Assembly (NCBI GenBank): GCA_002399815.1
Contig: DHEJ01000038.1
Coordinates: forward strand, 3,648 to 67,647
Direction: 5' to 3'
Length of the DNA: 64,000 nt
DNA from: Acholeplasmataceae bacterium UBA4853
Lineage (GTDB): Bacteria > Bacillota_I > Bacilli_A > Acholeplasmatales > Acholeplasmataceae
Shown: positions 44,246 to 53,386 of the stretch, in pieces
Position numbering within the stretch: position 1 is the first letter of the stretch
Layout of the letters: every line of letters starts with the position of its first letter
The notes under the pieces: model-generated
Databases searched by the model: none
Seen by the model: the letters and a program-made list of their open reading frames with translations, nothing else
What the model was told of the DNA's origin: nothing
Made by a program: the position numbers and the translations under genes

Positions 44246-46006
44246 TTACTCCTTATCTAGCATCATAAACTCAGTATCCATATCATCTTTAATGGATGCT
44301 GTTTCTTTTGCTATATCTTTTTCTTCAATGTATTTGAAACGACCAATACGTTCTTTAATTGGTAAATTTTCAATATTCTTAAATGATTTACTAGATTTAA
44401 TAGCTTCTAATCCTAAATCATAAAACTTAAGTATTAAACTTAATAAATCGTATTGTTTATTTAAACTTGAGAAAGTGTCAACATTATGGAATGCATTTTG
44501 ATGTAAATAGTCTTCACGAATCATTTGTGATACTAATAACTTCAATCTGTCATTTCCACCTAATGCATCAAGACCTACTAAACGAACAATCTCTTGTAAA
44601 GAAGCTTCATCTTGTAAGAGTCCCATAACAAGTCTAACTTGTTTGCCCCAATTCTTATTGACCTTTGTGTCAAAATATTCAGCCATTTGATCATCATATA
44701 AAGAATAACTCTTTAACCAATCAATCGCTGGGAAGTGTCTTTTATTTGCAAGTGCTGCAGATAATCCCCAGAATACTTTAACAATTCTTAAAGTTGCTTG
44801 AGATACCGGTTCAGATGTGTCTCCTCCTGGAGGTGACACCGCACCAATTGCAGTAATTGCGCCTCTTCGATCATCACTACCAATACATTCTACTAAACCT
44901 GCACGTTCATAGAATTCTGCAATTCTAGAACCAAGATAAGCAGGGTATCCTTCTTCACCTGGCATTTCTTCAAGACGTGAAGACATTTCACGTAATGCTT
45001 CAGCCCAACGTGACGTACTATCGGCCATAATTGCTACTTTATAGCCCATATCACGGTAGTATTCAGCAATTGTAATACCTGTATAAATACTTGCTTCACG
45101 TGCAGCCACAGGCATATTTGAAGTGTTTGCAATTAATACTGTACGTTTCATTAACGGTTGATTATTTCTAGGGTCTTTTAATTCTGGAAATTCCATTAAA
45201 ACGTCAGTCATTTCATTTCCACGTTCACCACAACCAATATAGACAATAATATCTGCGTCAGCCCATTTAGCTAATTGATGTTGAACAACAGTTTTACCGG
45301 AACCAAATGGTCCAGGAATCGCTGCAATTCCACCAATAGCAATTGGAAATAACGTATCGATAATACGTTGTCCTGTAATCATTGGTTGAGTTGGTGATAT
45401 TTTTTTCTTAAATGGTCTTTTCTTACGAACCGGCCATGTTTGTAACATTTTAAGTTCATGAATTTGATCGCCATCTTTTACTCTAGCAACCACATCTGTA
45501 ATGGTAAAACTTCCTGATAAGATTTCAATAACCTCACCTTTAATCATTGGTGGTACCATGATTTTATGAACAACAGTTAACGTTTCATCAACAAGTCCAA
45601 TAATATCTCCACCAACAACCATATCTTTAACTTTAACAGTTGGTTTAAATAACCATTGTTTTTCTCTATTTAATTTAGGTAAATCTACCCCTAAAGGTAT
45701 GCCTGCACCAAACGCATCATAAATCTTATCAAGTGGTCTTTCAATACCATCAAAAATACCTTCTAGTAAACCTGGTCCAAGTTCTACTGAAAGTGGTTCA
45801 TTGGTAAAAAATACGGGTTCTCCTGGTCCAATACCAGCTGTTTCTTCATAGACTTGAATGGATGCTTTATCATTTCTTAATTCAAGTACTTCACCGATAA
45901 GTCTTTTGTTCGAAACACGAACAACGTCATATACTTGAACAGATTCCATATTTTTTGCAACAATTAACGGTCCTGATACTTTTGTTATAATTCCATGTTT
46001 TTCCAA
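44246..46006 (-). CDS. atpA: V-type ATPase subunit A (catalytic)
   Basis: 586 residues. Walker A is GPFGSGKT near 232, the A-specific insertion lies at about 110-190, and the catalytic Glu is in GCGERGNEMTDVL. SRWAEALREMSSRLEEMPGEEGYPAYL is diagnostic. It hydrolyses or makes ATP at the A/B interface. The start follows the subunit F stop by 12 bases. Confidence 0.97.
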   Translation of the reverse strand: MEKHGIITKVSGPLIVAKNMESVQVYDVVRVSNKRLIGEVLELRNDKASIQVYEETAGIGPGEPVFFTNEPLSVELGPGLLEGIFDGIERPLDKIYDAFGAGIPLGVDLPKLNREKQWLFKPTVKVKDMVVGGDIIGLVDETLTVVHKIMVPPMIKGEVIEILSGSFTITDVVARVKDGDQIHELKMLQTWPVRKKRPFKKKISPTQPMITGQRIIDTLFPIAIGGIAAIPGPFGSGKTVVQHQLAKWADADIIVYIGCGERGNEMTDVLMEFPELKDPRNNQPLMKRTVLIANTSNMPVAAREASIYTGITIAEYYRDMGYKVAIMADSTSRWAEALREMSSRLEEMPGEEGYPAYLGSRIAEFYERAGLVECIGSDDRRGAITAIGAVSPPGGDTSEPVSQATLRIVKVFWGLSAALANKRHFPAIDWLKSYSLYDDQMAEYFDTKVNKNWGKQVRLVMGLLQDEASLQEIVRLVGLDALGGNDRLKLLVSQMIREDYLHQNAFHNVDTFSSLNKQYDLLSLILKFYDLGLEAIKSSKSFKNIENLPIKERIGRFKYIEEKDIAKETASIKDDMDTEFMMLDKE

Positions 46007-46018
46007 GTTAGTATCTCC

Positions 46019-46324
46019 TTATATAATTGAAATTCCAATAGATTTTTCAATCATTGTTTTTAATTCTTTTAATGTATCTTCATTTTTCTTACCAGTAGGT
46101 AATTTAAGAAAAATAGGATACATTTTATCATCATACTTTTCTAATAATGAATTGATAAAACTTTCAGATTCATAGTCATAAATAATAATCTTTGCACCAT
46201 TAAGAATAGCTTCCTTAACAGAACTTTGTAAGACATCTAATGATTCATCAATAACAACATCTATACCAATTGATCTAAAGATTATAAAGGATTCATTTTT
46301 GGATACTGCTAAAATTTCTGCCAT
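46019..46324 (-). CDS. atpF: V-type ATPase subunit F
   Basis: 101 residues with the small Rossmann-like fold of V-ATPase subunit F (NtpG). The start AEILAVSKNESFIIFRSIGIDV matches the usual pattern of an early strand and GI-x-V, with positively charged KYD near the middle. It regulates the central stalk. Position between C and A is the canonical one. Confidence 0.88.
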   Translation of the reverse strand: MAEILAVSKNESFIIFRSIGIDVVIDESLDVLQSSVKEAILNGAKIIIYDYESESFINSLLEKYDDKMYPIFLKLPTGKKNEDTLKELKTMIEKSIGISII

Positions 46325-46326
46325 AA

Positions 46327-47247
46327 CTACTCCTTAATTTGATAAAATAATTGCTTTAAATGTGTCATTTCCGCTCTTTTTAATAAAGTGATGTGAATCA
46401 CAGGAGCAAACCCACTATTTTCAAATGAATAACTCGTAAGTAAATTATCCAGTGAACCATATAACTTATCAGAAAATTCGGTTAAAAATCTTTCCTTATG
46501 CTCATGTTTTAATGTATCCGTTACAACTTCATCATAATGTAGGTCTAAGTAATTTCTTAATTCATCAAAACTCTTTTGATATAACTTAATGAGCGTATCT
46601 TTATCAATATAACCACCAGATAAGAGGTTTTTGTTTAAGTAATCTAATTCTAAATGGTATTTATTGACTCTAAGTAATAATAAAACATTTAAAATATCTG
46701 TATGTCTCATAAAATAGTTTTTAATGTCTAGATCTTTAGGATTTAAGTTTTCAATAATAAATTCATGTAGACGATAAACTACTTTATCACTAATAGCTTG
46801 TGAATCTAAATTCTTAGTATCTTCTATGAGTACATCAACAAGTACCTTAGTCGTTTGATCAATTTGACGGTCATTACCATCTATGACATAAGATTCGATG
46901 GCTGTTTCATTAAATGTAGATAAGTCTTCAATCTTATTTTGATAATTAACACCAAGTACATATGACTTAAGTATATTTGATAAAAACAAATGATCAAACT
47001 GCATATATAAGACTTTAAAGATAATATGATTAGAATCAATAATCGATTCTAAAAATACTTTATGTTTCATCTCTTCTTCGATCATGATTTGATCAAAAGA
47101 ACGATCTAATCCTTTACCGTATTGGTGTGTTTTCAGCAAATTTAAAAAATCTGCTCGATTGATGTTTTCAAAACTTTTTAAGTGTGATTTACTTAGTAAT
47201 TTATCATATGAAGCAGCAATGACACCACCAATAAAAGATGTATCCAT
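46327..47247 (-). CDS. atpC: V-type ATPase subunit C (NtpC/d-type)
   Basis: 306 residues, nearly all helical, with the threefold helical repeat of subunit C/d that couples the central stalk to the c-ring. Sequence conservation is low and the call rests on size, helical pattern and operon position between E and F. It overlaps neither neighbour; gaps are two bases on each side. Confidence 0.88.
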   Translation of the reverse strand: MDTSFIGGVIAASYDKLLSKSHLKSFENINRADFLNLLKTHQYGKGLDRSFDQIMIEEEMKHKVFLESIIDSNHIIFKVLYMQFDHLFLSNILKSYVLGVNYQNKIEDLSTFNETAIESYVIDGNDRQIDQTTKVLVDVLIEDTKNLDSQAISDKVVYRLHEFIIENLNPKDLDIKNYFMRHTDILNVLLLLRVNKYHLELDYLNKNLLSGGYIDKDTLIKLYQKSFDELRNYLDLHYDEVVTDTLKHEHKERFLTEFSDKLYGSLDNLLTSYSFENSGFAPVIHITLLKRAEMTHLKQLFYQIKE

Positions 47248-47249
47248 AA

Positions 47250-47855
47250 TTATACTAATTCCTCATAAATAGTTTTTTCATATTTAGCTGCTAATTTATC
47301 AAGTGTTTCCTTAAATGAGAAATTTAAGTCAAAATCTTTTCCCATCAGTAAAAAGCCACTATCTACAGCCATATCACTTTGAGTTAATTTCAAGTGATAA
47401 TTTTTTCCTAATGCTTGGTTTAATAAATCTGCTTCAACTAAATTACCAGATTTACTGGATAATGTTGATGCATATTTTTGGTAATCATGTTTAGCAAGTG
47501 CAATCGTTTCATCACCACTAATCGTTTCATTTAGTATTGAATGTTTAACGTATTTAAAAAAGTCTTCTTTGCTAATATTTGATAAATATTGACTTAACTC
47601 ACTAAAAATAGAACTAATTAATTTTTGTTTAGCTAAAGCAACCTCATCACGAATTTCTCTTTGACTATCTACTTTTGTTCTTAAGACATTCGCTTCAAAC
47701 TTCTTAATTGCTTTTTCTTTTTGACTCATTAAATCTAGTTCCGCTTTTTTAATTAAAGATTCATATAGTGTTTCTGCTTCTAGTTTTGCAGAAGCTAAAA
47801 TACTTTCAACTTCCTTTTGACCTTTTTCTAGGATTTTTTCTTCTAATTTAGACAT
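47250..47855 (-). CDS. atpE: V-type ATPase subunit E (peripheral stalk)
   Basis: 201 residues. The N-terminal half (about 1-90) is a Lys/Glu-rich coiled coil and the C-terminal half a small alpha/beta head. VDSGFLLMGKDFDLNFSF near 164-181 is typical of bacterial subunit E. It forms the peripheral stalk with the H/G-like 110-residue protein at 50256-50588. Confidence 0.9.
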   Translation of the reverse strand: MSKLEEKILEKGQKEVESILASAKLEAETLYESLIKKAELDLMSQKEKAIKKFEANVLRTKVDSQREIRDEVALAKQKLISSIFSELSQYLSNISKEDFFKYVKHSILNETISGDETIALAKHDYQKYASTLSSKSGNLVEADLLNQALGKNYHLKLTQSDMAVDSGFLLMGKDFDLNFSFKETLDKLAAKYEKTIYEELV

Positions 47856-47862
47856 ATATACC

Positions 47863-48354
47863 TCAGCTTGGTAATTGAGTCCACATTAGAATTGAAATCA
47901 ATAATGCTAAAATTGCATAAGTTTCAACAAGCGCAGTCATAGTAATACCACGTGTTGAGATTTCTGGACGCTTACCTGTCATAAGAATTGATGCTGCAGC
48001 CATTTTTCCTTGATAAATAGCTGATACTAAACCAACAATTGCAATTGGTAATGCTGCAGCAAAATACATTTGCCCTTCTAGTTCTGTTAGCGGTAATGGC
48101 GTTCCTGCTAACCACCCCATCCTAACCAGCATTAATACTGTAACTAGAAATCCATAAATACCTTGTGTACCAGGTAATGCTTGTAAAACTAAAACCTTAC
48201 CAAATAAATCTGGTTTTTCACTTAAAACTCCGGTTGCTGCACGTCCTGCGATTGCAACTCCCATCGCAGATCCAATCCCTGCTAAACCTACTGATAATGC
48301 TGCACCAAATAGTGCCCAAAATAAACCTTGAAATTCAACAAATACAAATGGCAT
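47863..48354 (-). CDS. atpK: V-type ATPase subunit K, c-ring proteolipid with sodium-binding signature
   Basis: 163 residues with four membrane helices in two hairpins. Residues L60, T63, Q64, Q115 and E144 match one for one the Na+ ligands of Enterococcus hirae NtpK (L61, T64, Q65, Q110, E139), seen in ALPGTQGIYGF, IYQGKM and ALVETYAI. This marks a Na+-translocating rotor. The single K gene makes the whole ring. It is followed by subunit E after seven bases. Confidence 0.94.
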   Translation of the reverse strand: MPFVFVEFQGLFWALFGAALSVGLAGIGSAMGVAIAGRAATGVLSEKPDLFGKVLVLQALPGTQGIYGFLVTVLMLVRMGWLAGTPLPLTELEGQMYFAAALPIAIVGLVSAIYQGKMAAASILMTGKRPEISTRGITMTALVETYAILALLISILMWTQLPS

Positions 48355-48366
48355 AATTCTTTCTCC

Positions 48367-50259
48367 TTATTTTTCTTCTTTTAATTTAACTTGATAAACA
48401 TATTTTAGTTGTAGTGATAGTGGTTCAAATAAGTACCCACCACCCTCAAAAAACTTACCATAATACTCTAAATACTGTAATCTACCTGCATGCACATAAG
48501 CACTTAATAATCCCATAACAAAGTTAAATATATGACCAACTAAATAAACAAGAATACCTAATAAAACTCCCAGAACTGGTATTGAATTCCACACCATATC
48601 AGCCAATAGGTTCATTGTAAATGCAATAACTGCTGAGGATAATGCGAGTGCTAGAATTCTTGAATAAGATAAAATATCTGATAAGTAAGCTGTGGAATTA
48701 TATAACCCAGTAAAGGCACTCATCAGTTTACCCATAATGCTCTTTTGATGTCTACCATTTAAAAGAACAATGATAATTACACCCATACCAATTAATCCAA
48801 GTGCTGTATAGGTTAGAATACTCATTAATAATGAATCTAATGTAATGAATAGTGTTAATGCATATAGTGCAATCCCAACTAGAATAAATATCCATGAAAC
48901 TGCATCATTAATAGCACTTAAGATATCACCTTGACGCACCATATTAATAATCTTCATGATAAGTGCACAAATAATGTGGAACAATCCAATAACAAGTGAT
49001 GCAATCAACATTGGTACTGGATCATTAATAGGATCCATAAGTGGTGTAAGAATAGTTGCTCCAAAGAATGAACCAAAAACTAAACCTGCTAAAAGTGCTG
49101 TAAATCCAGTTAAGAAGAAAATATTGACTAAATCCTTCATTGCACCTTTTAACTTACCAAATAACAGTAATGAACCAAATAACAAGATCATCACTGCACC
49201 ATAACCAATATCAGCCATCATAATCCCAAAGATAATCCAGTACCAGAAGCTCATGAGTGGGTTTGGATCTAATTCTTTATAGGATGGTACTGAGAATTGG
49301 TTGGTAATATATTCAAACGGTTTAACAAACTTATTATTTTTTAATGCTGTAGGAACTACCTCATCTGCTAAGGGTTCTCTAGTGTCTAATTCATATGCAA
49401 CATGTTTTTTATCTAGTATATTTCTTAAATAACCAATTTGATCAACCCGCATCCAACCTTCAATATATAAGGTAGTATCAGTATTTAATAATGAAACTTG
49501 TTTTCTCATGTCATTACTATAATATTGATCATGAAGTAGTTTTAGTTTTCCTAAATCATTAGTCTTATCAAGTAATAATTGATCGATTTCCCTCAAAACT
49601 ATTTGATGTTTGTTAATCTCTTCTAAATAAAACTTAATTATTAAACTATTTTTTTGATTAAATGATTCATTGGTTTCTTTAATAAATGAACCCTTTTCTA
49701 ATAAATCATCTAATTGAGATTGATATTCTTTTAATGAAACAATTGAAACATATTTAAATGTATCGTCTTCACTAATCATATCAATATAACAGTCAAGTGA
49801 TTGAAGTAAACCAGTCAAAGTATCTAATTTTTCTTTTAAAACCTTACCAAGATACACTGTTGTATAAGTTAAGGTTTTAAATCTACCCTGATTGACTTCA
49901 AGTGCTTCATAAGGTTTTAGTGCTTTATACTTCTTTTCATAATCACTTAAAAGCTCTTGTGTTTCTTGATATAATTGCTTCTTTTCAACAATTAAATCTA
50001 CTAAAGCTTTTGTCTCAGAGTCTACTACATTAAATTCATTTTTCGAAACGATTTCATTGTTTCCAATCGATCTCTTTTTTAAATAAGACTCTAATATTTC
50101 GATAGCTTTAGATGTTTTAATGAGATCCTCAGATGGACTTAATTGTTTTTTATGTTTTTCATCCAGCATAAAAATACCGTGCATTTGTAACTCAGATAAT
50201 ACGGTATCTAAACTTTCTTCCATAAAAAATAATTTAACCTTATTCATTGAAACAATCAT
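48367..50259 (-). CDS. atpI: V-type ATPase subunit I (a-type stator)
   Basis: 630 residues. A coiled-coil cytoplasmic N-terminal domain (about 1-310) precedes seven to eight membrane helices (about 330-610). The stator block YLSDILSYSRILALALSSAVIAF carries the essential Arg (SYSRILAL, near 535) that works with E144 of subunit K. It forms the ion half-channels. It overlaps the upstream 110-residue gene by four bases. Confidence 0.95.
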   Translation of the reverse strand: MIVSMNKVKLFFMEESLDTVLSELQMHGIFMLDEKHKKQLSPSEDLIKTSKAIEILESYLKKRSIGNNEIVSKNEFNVVDSETKALVDLIVEKKQLYQETQELLSDYEKKYKALKPYEALEVNQGRFKTLTYTTVYLGKVLKEKLDTLTGLLQSLDCYIDMISEDDTFKYVSIVSLKEYQSQLDDLLEKGSFIKETNESFNQKNSLIIKFYLEEINKHQIVLREIDQLLLDKTNDLGKLKLLHDQYYSNDMRKQVSLLNTDTTLYIEGWMRVDQIGYLRNILDKKHVAYELDTREPLADEVVPTALKNNKFVKPFEYITNQFSVPSYKELDPNPLMSFWYWIIFGIMMADIGYGAVMILLFGSLLLFGKLKGAMKDLVNIFFLTGFTALLAGLVFGSFFGATILTPLMDPINDPVPMLIASLVIGLFHIICALIMKIINMVRQGDILSAINDAVSWIFILVGIALYALTLFITLDSLLMSILTYTALGLIGMGVIIIVLLNGRHQKSIMGKLMSAFTGLYNSTAYLSDILSYSRILALALSSAVIAFTMNLLADMVWNSIPVLGVLLGILVYLVGHIFNFVMGLLSAYVHAGRLQYLEYYGKFFEGGGYLFEPLSLQLKYVYQVKLKEEK

Positions 50260-50588
50260 AAGTTAAAAACCTCTTTTTTAAGTAAATCTGAGTATTTTTC
50301 AACAATAGCTTGAAACTCTTTTTCCATTTTTTGATTCAATGCTAATTTGTCTAACTCAAGCTTCTTAAGTGTAGCTTCAATCTCTTTTTTGGATTGAAGT
50401 TCTAAAGCATTAATCTCATCAGTTACAGCTTTTTGAAGTACTTCAATTTTACTTTGTGCTAAAGTTCTTTTCTCTTCAATCAATGTTTCTTTTTGTTTTT
50501 TTGCTAAAGATATTTTTTCTAAGACGCTATCTTCGGTTGCAATGATTGCCTGTAATTTGCTCAAAATAATCTCCTTTTCATCTGACAT
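50256..50588 (-). CDS. V-type ATPase peripheral-stalk subunit H/G (NtpF-like)
   Basis: 110 residues, almost wholly a Lys/Glu-rich coiled coil (about 15-100), with no other features. Its position just ahead of subunit I matches NtpF/AtpH in other Na+-V-ATPase operons, and it probably pairs with subunit E as a stalk. It overlaps trkH by 11 bases. Homology cannot be shown by sequence alone for a coiled coil. Confidence 0.8.
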   Translation of the reverse strand: MSDEKEIILSKLQAIIATEDSVLEKISLAKKQKETLIEEKRTLAQSKIEVLQKAVTDEINALELQSKKEIEATLKKLELDKLALNQKMEKEFQAIVEKYSDLLKKEVFNL

Positions 50589-52062
50589 CTTTTTTTGTTA
50601 TATCGAAAAATAATTTGAATATTGCAATAATTATCACTGTAAACTCTAATCTACCAATAAACATACCAGCAATACCGGTTGAAAGTACTTGCCATGGTGC
50701 TTGATAATGCATAATTCCAGTAGAAAAACCTACCCCACCTAATGCACTAGCAAACTCAAATAGTGCATCCTCAAATGAATGTCCAAAACTCATGATTATA
50801 AAGCTACCTAACATTAGAATCATTAAGTAAATGATTATAAAGGCATAATTATGTCTTATCTCCACATCATCAACTTGCTCATACTCACCATTTCTCAACA
50901 TGAAATTCGTACGAATCGTTCTACTATGACTCATTTTATCACGAATAAACCAATATGACGACTGTAATGCAAGCACAACCCTACCTTGTTTTAGTGCTCC
51001 AGCGGTTGAACCTAGTTGTCCACCTACTACCATTAAAGAAGCAACCATAATTAATGAAAATGATGTAAACCCATGAAAGTTTTCTACTGTTTGAAGACCA
51101 GTGGTTGTAATTGCTGAAACCAAGGTAAATACTGAGTGTCTTAAGTAGTGCCAAATATCATGATGGCCATATGGATCAATCAATGCTTGATTCTCATATA
51201 AATTAAAAGTCATGATTGTAGTGAATATGACAACAAGTCCTATCATCAAGTATAATTCTCCATGTTTAAAGACTTTCTTTAGAACACCTTTAAATAAATA
51301 CATATGAATTAGAAATGATGTAGCGCCAAGTAACATTAGAATAATGGCTACGAGTTCAATTAAGAAACTATCATAATGTCCAATACTTAAATTTTCTGTT
51401 GAAAATCCACCGGTTGCAACTGCTGCAATTGAGTGATTAAGTGCATCAAACCAAGGCATATCCAATAAGATAAATGCAATCGTTCCAAATAAAATATATC
51501 CTGCATAAATCGTTAAGATTAAACGAGCAGATTTTGCAAGATTACTCATTAACTTATCATTATGTCCTTCAGCTGTATATAGTCTCATACCATAACGATC
51601 AGATACCGTTGATGTGATGACTAAAACTAACCCAACACCTCCAAAGAATAACAACACACTTCTAAAGAATATATAAATGTAAGGTAACTCATGGGCAGAA
51701 AAGACCGTAGAACCTGTAGTTGATAAACCTGAGGTTGATTCAAATAAACTTTGTAGAAAATCATATCCTGCAAGTAAAAAAGGTACAGAACATACTAGAA
51801 TTGATAATGACCACATGACTGTAAGAAAAAAGGAATCCTCAAATCTTTCAAACCTACTTTTTTCTTTATGTCTAATGATAAGTGTTAATAAATACCCTAT
51901 AATGATTGAACTCACACCAGGAATAATGAAGTTTAAGGCAAAAACACTTTCTTCTGGAAAGGCAATTAACATTACCAATGGGATTAAATTGATAATGCCT
52001 GTTAATATTAAAAAGATTCCGATATATCCTAATAATAATGGATAACCTTTGACTGTTTTCAT
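50578..52062 (-). CDS. trkH: TrkH/KtrB-type potassium transporter membrane subunit
   Basis: 494 residues with four repeated membrane-pore-membrane units. The four filter segments can be read as STTGSTV, VATGGFST, TTTGLQT and GGVGFSTG. The protein moves K+ inward, in KtrB types driven by Na+. It lies in the same transcription unit as the Na+-type V-ATPase and just after two trkA genes, overlapping the 226-residue TrkA gene by four bases and the 110-residue stalk gene by 11. Confidence 0.95.
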   Translation of the reverse strand: MKTVKGYPLLLGYIGIFLILTGIINLIPLVMLIAFPEESVFALNFIIPGVSSIIIGYLLTLIIRHKEKSRFERFEDSFFLTVMWSLSILVCSVPFLLAGYDFLQSLFESTSGLSTTGSTVFSAHELPYIYIFFRSVLLFFGGVGLVLVITSTVSDRYGMRLYTAEGHNDKLMSNLAKSARLILTIYAGYILFGTIAFILLDMPWFDALNHSIAAVATGGFSTENLSIGHYDSFLIELVAIILMLLGATSFLIHMYLFKGVLKKVFKHGELYLMIGLVVIFTTIMTFNLYENQALIDPYGHHDIWHYLRHSVFTLVSAITTTGLQTVENFHGFTSFSLIMVASLMVVGGQLGSTAGALKQGRVVLALQSSYWFIRDKMSHSRTIRTNFMLRNGEYEQVDDVEIRHNYAFIIIYLMILMLGSFIIMSFGHSFEDALFEFASALGGVGFSTGIMHYQAPWQVLSTGIAGMFIGRLEFTVIIIAIFKLFFDITKKDVR

Positions 52063-52739
52063 TGTTTATCTGCTTTTTCCATATTTTTTTCGATCATAGA
52101 GTATATTTGTTTTTGATCTGTTGTTGCTGATATCATTAATAGTTTATCACCCAAAAAGATCATAGTTTTACCGTTTGGAATAATAACCGTATTGCCTCTT
52201 AGGATACAAGAGATATTAATCCTAGGTGGTAATTCAAGATTCATAATTTGTTTACCATGTAAACCATAATTTTCTTTAACTTCGATTTCAGTAATTGATA
52301 TTTTTTCATCTTCCATCGATAGGGTTTTAAAAAGTGCCTTTAAATTGGATTCTTCTTTAATCGTTTGACCTAACATATAAATAGATGAAATGACTGAATC
52401 AATACCTAACTTCTTAAATATTTCAACGCGTTTAGGGTTTAAAACACGACAAATCGCTTTTTTAACATTAAAAAATCTCTTTGCAGTGATACACGTAATA
52501 TAGTTATCAATATCATTTTCGGATAAGGCTACGATAATATCTGCATTTTTAGCATTAGAATCTTCAAAAGTATAAGATTTTGTAGGATCACCTACTAAAA
52601 CTGGAATTCTATGTTGTTCAGATAAAAACTTTGATGCAACTTCATCAGGATTAATGACAATCACATCATTCTTTTCTTTTCTAAACATCCCAACAATATA
52701 ATCGGCTTCGTTCTTACCACCAGCTACAATTATTTTCAT
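52059..52739 (-). CDS. trkA: TrkA-type regulatory subunit (RCK_N plus RCK_C)
   Basis: 226 residues. The Rossmann-like start MKIIVAGGKNEADYIVGMF lacks the usual GxGxxG, so nucleotide binding by this copy may be lost; the C-terminal RCK_C part lies at about 145-225. It gates the TrkH channel. It forms a pair with the smaller trkA just upstream, overlapping it by four bases, a split arrangement known from other bacteria. Confidence 0.9.
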   Translation of the reverse strand: MKIIVAGGKNEADYIVGMFRKEKNDVIVINPDEVASKFLSEQHRIPVLVGDPTKSYTFEDSNAKNADIIVALSENDIDNYITCITAKRFFNVKKAICRVLNPKRVEIFKKLGIDSVISSIYMLGQTIKEESNLKALFKTLSMEDEKISITEIEVKENYGLHGKQIMNLELPPRINISCILRGNTVIIPNGKTMIFLGDKLLMISATTDQKQIYSMIEKNMEKADKQ

Positions 52740-53149
52740 TTTTTACTATCTCCTTCCAAATCAAGAAAGGCATCTAAGGATAAATTAAATGGATAAATCG
52801 GTTTAATTCTTGTACCTTCAATCAATTTACCCTTAGTTACATCAAAAAGTCTGACATAAATTTTAGGTACATTATATATACTTAAGGCTAGATGTGCAAT
52901 ATAAATATTTGTATTATCATCACCTGTAACAATTACGATACGTTCTGCATTAGAAATCTCGGATTGATCAAGGGTTGTGGTTTCAGAACCATCACCTATG
53001 ATTTTATTACCACTAAAATCATCCGCTATTTTTCTAAATGCTGTTGGATCACTATCAATAATATCGACACTTTCTTTTTGGTTCGACAAATGTCTAGCGA
53101 TATTAGCCCCTAAACGACCCGAACCTACTACAACCGTCTTATATCTCAT
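52736..53149 (-). CDS. trkA: TrkA-type NAD/ATP-binding subunit (RCK_N only)
   Basis: 137 residues, a single RCK_N domain. It has an intact nucleotide-binding motif VVGSGRLGANIA (7-18), an acidic end to the second strand (IIDSDP) and the GDGSETTTL loop. It lacks the RCK_C domain held by the next gene. Together they probably form a mixed octameric ring, with one nucleotide-binding and one possibly non-binding chain. It is the first gene of the trk/V-ATPase operon; AGGAG lies upstream and a TACAAT -10 at 53189-53194 has a poor -35. Confidence 0.9.
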   Translation of the reverse strand: MRYKTVVVGSGRLGANIARHLSNQKESVDIIDSDPTAFRKIADDFSGNKIIGDGSETTTLDQSEISNAERIVIVTGDDNTNIYIAHLALSIYNVPKIYVRLFDVTKGKLIEGTRIKPIYPFNLSLDAFLDLEGDSKK

Positions 53150-53290
53150 CTATTTGCTCCTAGTTAAATAAATATTTAAACTATTAGTATTGTAACATTT
53201 TAATGCTATTTTTGAAAATATTTCGATAGTTAATCGTAGAAAATATATCACTTCTGATAAGTTCTTAACCTTGATTTTATTACAAATCAT

Positions 53291-53353
53291 AAAAAAATCC
53301 CTCTTTTACAGATACTATATATACGATATAGGTTCTATTTAAAAGGGATTTTA
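53291..53353 (-). terminator. Terminator of the exporter/tldD/pmbA operon
   Basis: Outer stem AAAATCC plus CTTTTA (53294-53308) pairs with TAAAAG plus GGATTTT (53340-53352), with a 31-base loop that has some inner pairing, and an A run that gives Us on the minus transcript. It lies 34 bases after the pmbA stop. Confidence 0.75.
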
Positions 53354-53386
53354 TGATCATATTATTGATTTTTTAGTTATTTATTC

